A DNA stretch of 46,268 nucleotides from a virus: positions 1-46,268 of the IMG/VR virus record IMGVR_UViG_3300042469_000176; one strand, given 5' to 3'. The translations under genes and the position numbers were made by a program. Below the pieces are notes generated by a model. That model worked only from the letters and a program-made list of their open reading frames with translations. It did no database searches and was not told where the DNA came from. Within the stretch, counting starts at the first letter, position 1; each line of letters begins with the position of its first letter. Of the stretch, positions 45,425-46,268 are shown piece by piece.

Positions 45425-45712
45425 ATGGAATATTTAATTGCAGGAGACCCGGAACAGGTCGGCGCAGTGCTACAGATCGTTCGAGATGAAGAACGTTTCC
45501 TCTCGGATGCTAAGAATGTTACCGGCTGGGATATCAAGCCACTAACTGAGGGTATCGTGTATGGTCAGGTTTCAACAAGTAAACCTGTTGACCTATCAGA
45601 CCTTGAACTATTGACTAGTGAATACACTTCACTAACTATCGGTATCGCAGATGCGGATGGCTTTGTTGAATCGGTAGTTGCTGAGGGAGTTACAGAGGTG
45701 ATTAGTGACTAG
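45425..45712 (+). CDS. Hypothetical acidic protein (95 aa)
   Basis: ATG with AAGGAGTTAC upstream. The product is acidic, with ferredoxin-like alternation (EQVGAVLQIVRDEERF helix, GIVYGQVSTS strand, SLTIGIADADGFVESVV strand). Overlaps the next gene by eight bases. Unknown. Confidence 0.65.
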   Translation: MEYLIAGDPEQVGAVLQIVRDEERFLSDAKNVTGWDIKPLTEGIVYGQVSTSKPVDLSDLELLTSEYTSLTIGIADADGFVESVVAEGVTEVISD

Positions 45713-46187
45713 GTTAAACAATCATGCTAGGCAGGCCTATGAGACGCTCGTTGAGCGTCACAAGGCTTACGCCATCGCTAAAGCCACTATTGAAGCAGAA
45801 CTTAAGCAGGAATTAGCTGAACGGTTAGCAAGTTTCCGCACAGATCGAGACATTGCTATGCGTCTCGCTGCACAAGCCGGTGTGCCACGCACACAGTTGG
45901 GTAAAGCCATTGGCACATCCAACTATCGCACAGTGCAAGAGATTCTGGCAGAGACCGAATCGTTGAGTGTCCGAGATGAAGGATCTGACGGCAAATGGTC
46001 GCTCACTGCTTTACCTGACGGAACATACAGTCTATCTATTAACGGTATGGGTGTAGGTTTGGTGAACGGTGAAGCAACAGTGAACATTGTTAACAGCGAG
46101 TTGGAGTATGTTGCCGGTGATGAGTTTGTGATTCCACAAATTTACCGCAACGGATACGCTGACAAAGTGGTTAACAGTGCTAGTTGA
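45705..46187 (+). CDS. HTH-containing protein (160 aa)
   Basis: GTG start with GAGGTGATTA upstream. Residues ~30-80 are helical; RDIAMRLAAQAGVPRTQLGKAI and TSNYRTVQEIL read as a helix-turn-helix. The C-terminal half is beta-rich (WSLTALPDGTYSLSINGMGVG). It may be a DNA-binding regulator. It overlaps the frame that crosses the end of the window. Confidence 0.65.
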   Translation: MTRLNNHARQAYETLVERHKAYAIAKATIEAELKQELAERLASFRTDRDIAMRLAAQAGVPRTQLGKAIGTSNYRTVQEILAETESLSVRDEGSDGKWSLTALPDGTYSLSINGMGVGLVNGEATVNIVNSELEYVAGDEFVIPQIYRNGYADKVVNSAS

Positions 46188-46268
46188 GTTTCTTGTATAC
46201 TTGACTATAGGATTGGCGGTGCTCACACCCATCATAGTTATTACTGTTGATGCTGTAGAGTCTAAAAA
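46177..46268 (+). CDS. N-terminal part of small membrane protein that continues at base 1
   Basis: GTG at 46177 inside the end of the HTH gene, open to the last base. The 30 codons seen encode LVEFLVYLTIGLAVLTPIIV and a short polar end, a single membrane helix. Two leftover bases (AA) plus base 1 (G) form AAG and the frame continues to 112, giving 67 aa in total. There is no stop at the join. Confidence 0.7.
   Translation, partial: MLVEFLVYLTIGLAVLTPIIVITVDAVESK

Noticed and set aside
1-46268. Integrase, excisionase, attachment site or immunity repressor
   Set aside because: None was recognised on either strand; the XRE protein is ClgR-like and embedded in the early operon rather than in an immunity switch.

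Overview
The window reads as a complete, circularly closed map of a tailed double-stranded DNA phage (siphovirus-type gene order, long tape measure). The two ends of the window join in frame: a reading frame opening at 46177 and cut off at 46268 continues without a break into the frame ending at 112, so position 1 is probably an arbitrary cut. The host is very likely an actinobacterium: a WhiB-type Fe-S regulator (1936-2253), a ClgR-like XRE regulator (43607-43840), many GTG/TTG starts and an FmdB zinc ribbon all fit. Base composition is AT-leaning for an actinophage, which would suit a low-GC aquatic actinobacterium, but that is inference. No integrase, excisionase or immunity repressor was recognised, so a lytic lifestyle is the simplest reading.

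Layout. (1) 42973-46268 joining 1-10310, plus strand: early genes, almost all overlapping or closely spaced. Small unknown proteins come with the regulators, a MSMEG_6728-like (pyrimidine-dimer glycosylase family) protein, a DUF1599/Nmad1 protein, and a replication/recombination set: Cas4-like PD-(D/E)XK nuclease, Sak4-like RecA-fold ATPase, DUF669-type ssDNA-binding protein, primase-helicase, RuvC-like resolvase and Mre11-like phosphoesterase. There is no DNA polymerase, so the host replisome is presumably used. tRNA-Thr and tRNA-Asn, plus a tRNA-like remnant, lie at 4.5-4.7 kb. (2) A convergent terminator at 10.3 kb. (3) 36720-10368, minus strand: the late operon in order terminase small/large, portal, protease with a nested scaffold start, DUF2190 protein, major capsid, collagen-like S74 fibre, connectors, tail terminator, major tail protein, tail assembly chaperone pair with a -1 frameshift at a perfect TTTTTTA slippery site, 2603-aa tape measure, tail tip and fibres, then M23 lysin, holin and a XhlA-like protein. 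(4) 41080-36935, minus strand: accessory operons with a predicted amidoligase, eight small proteins and a second DUF669-type protein. (5) 41619-42683, plus strand: a class II glutamine amidotransferase divergent from the amidoligase.

Most notable. The divergent amidoligase/glutamine amidotransferase pair looks like a peptide- or metabolite-modification system. The minus-strand accessory operons carry a repeated structured 5' leader (three copies of about 63 nt sharing a core TCGCSGYTGTCTCT, closed by a G/C clamp and followed by a Shine-Dalgarno sequence), with base changes that keep pairing in two helices. The intergenic region 42.7-42.97 kb holds nested inverted repeats and two copies of ATTGAATATGT exactly 20 bp apart; a third copy sits inside a perfect inverted repeat ahead of the recombinase gene at 3.2 kb. 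Strand composition flips sharply at about 36.78 kb beside the small terminase gene, independent of gene direction, which suggests the physical genome end (cos/pac) or an origin lies there.
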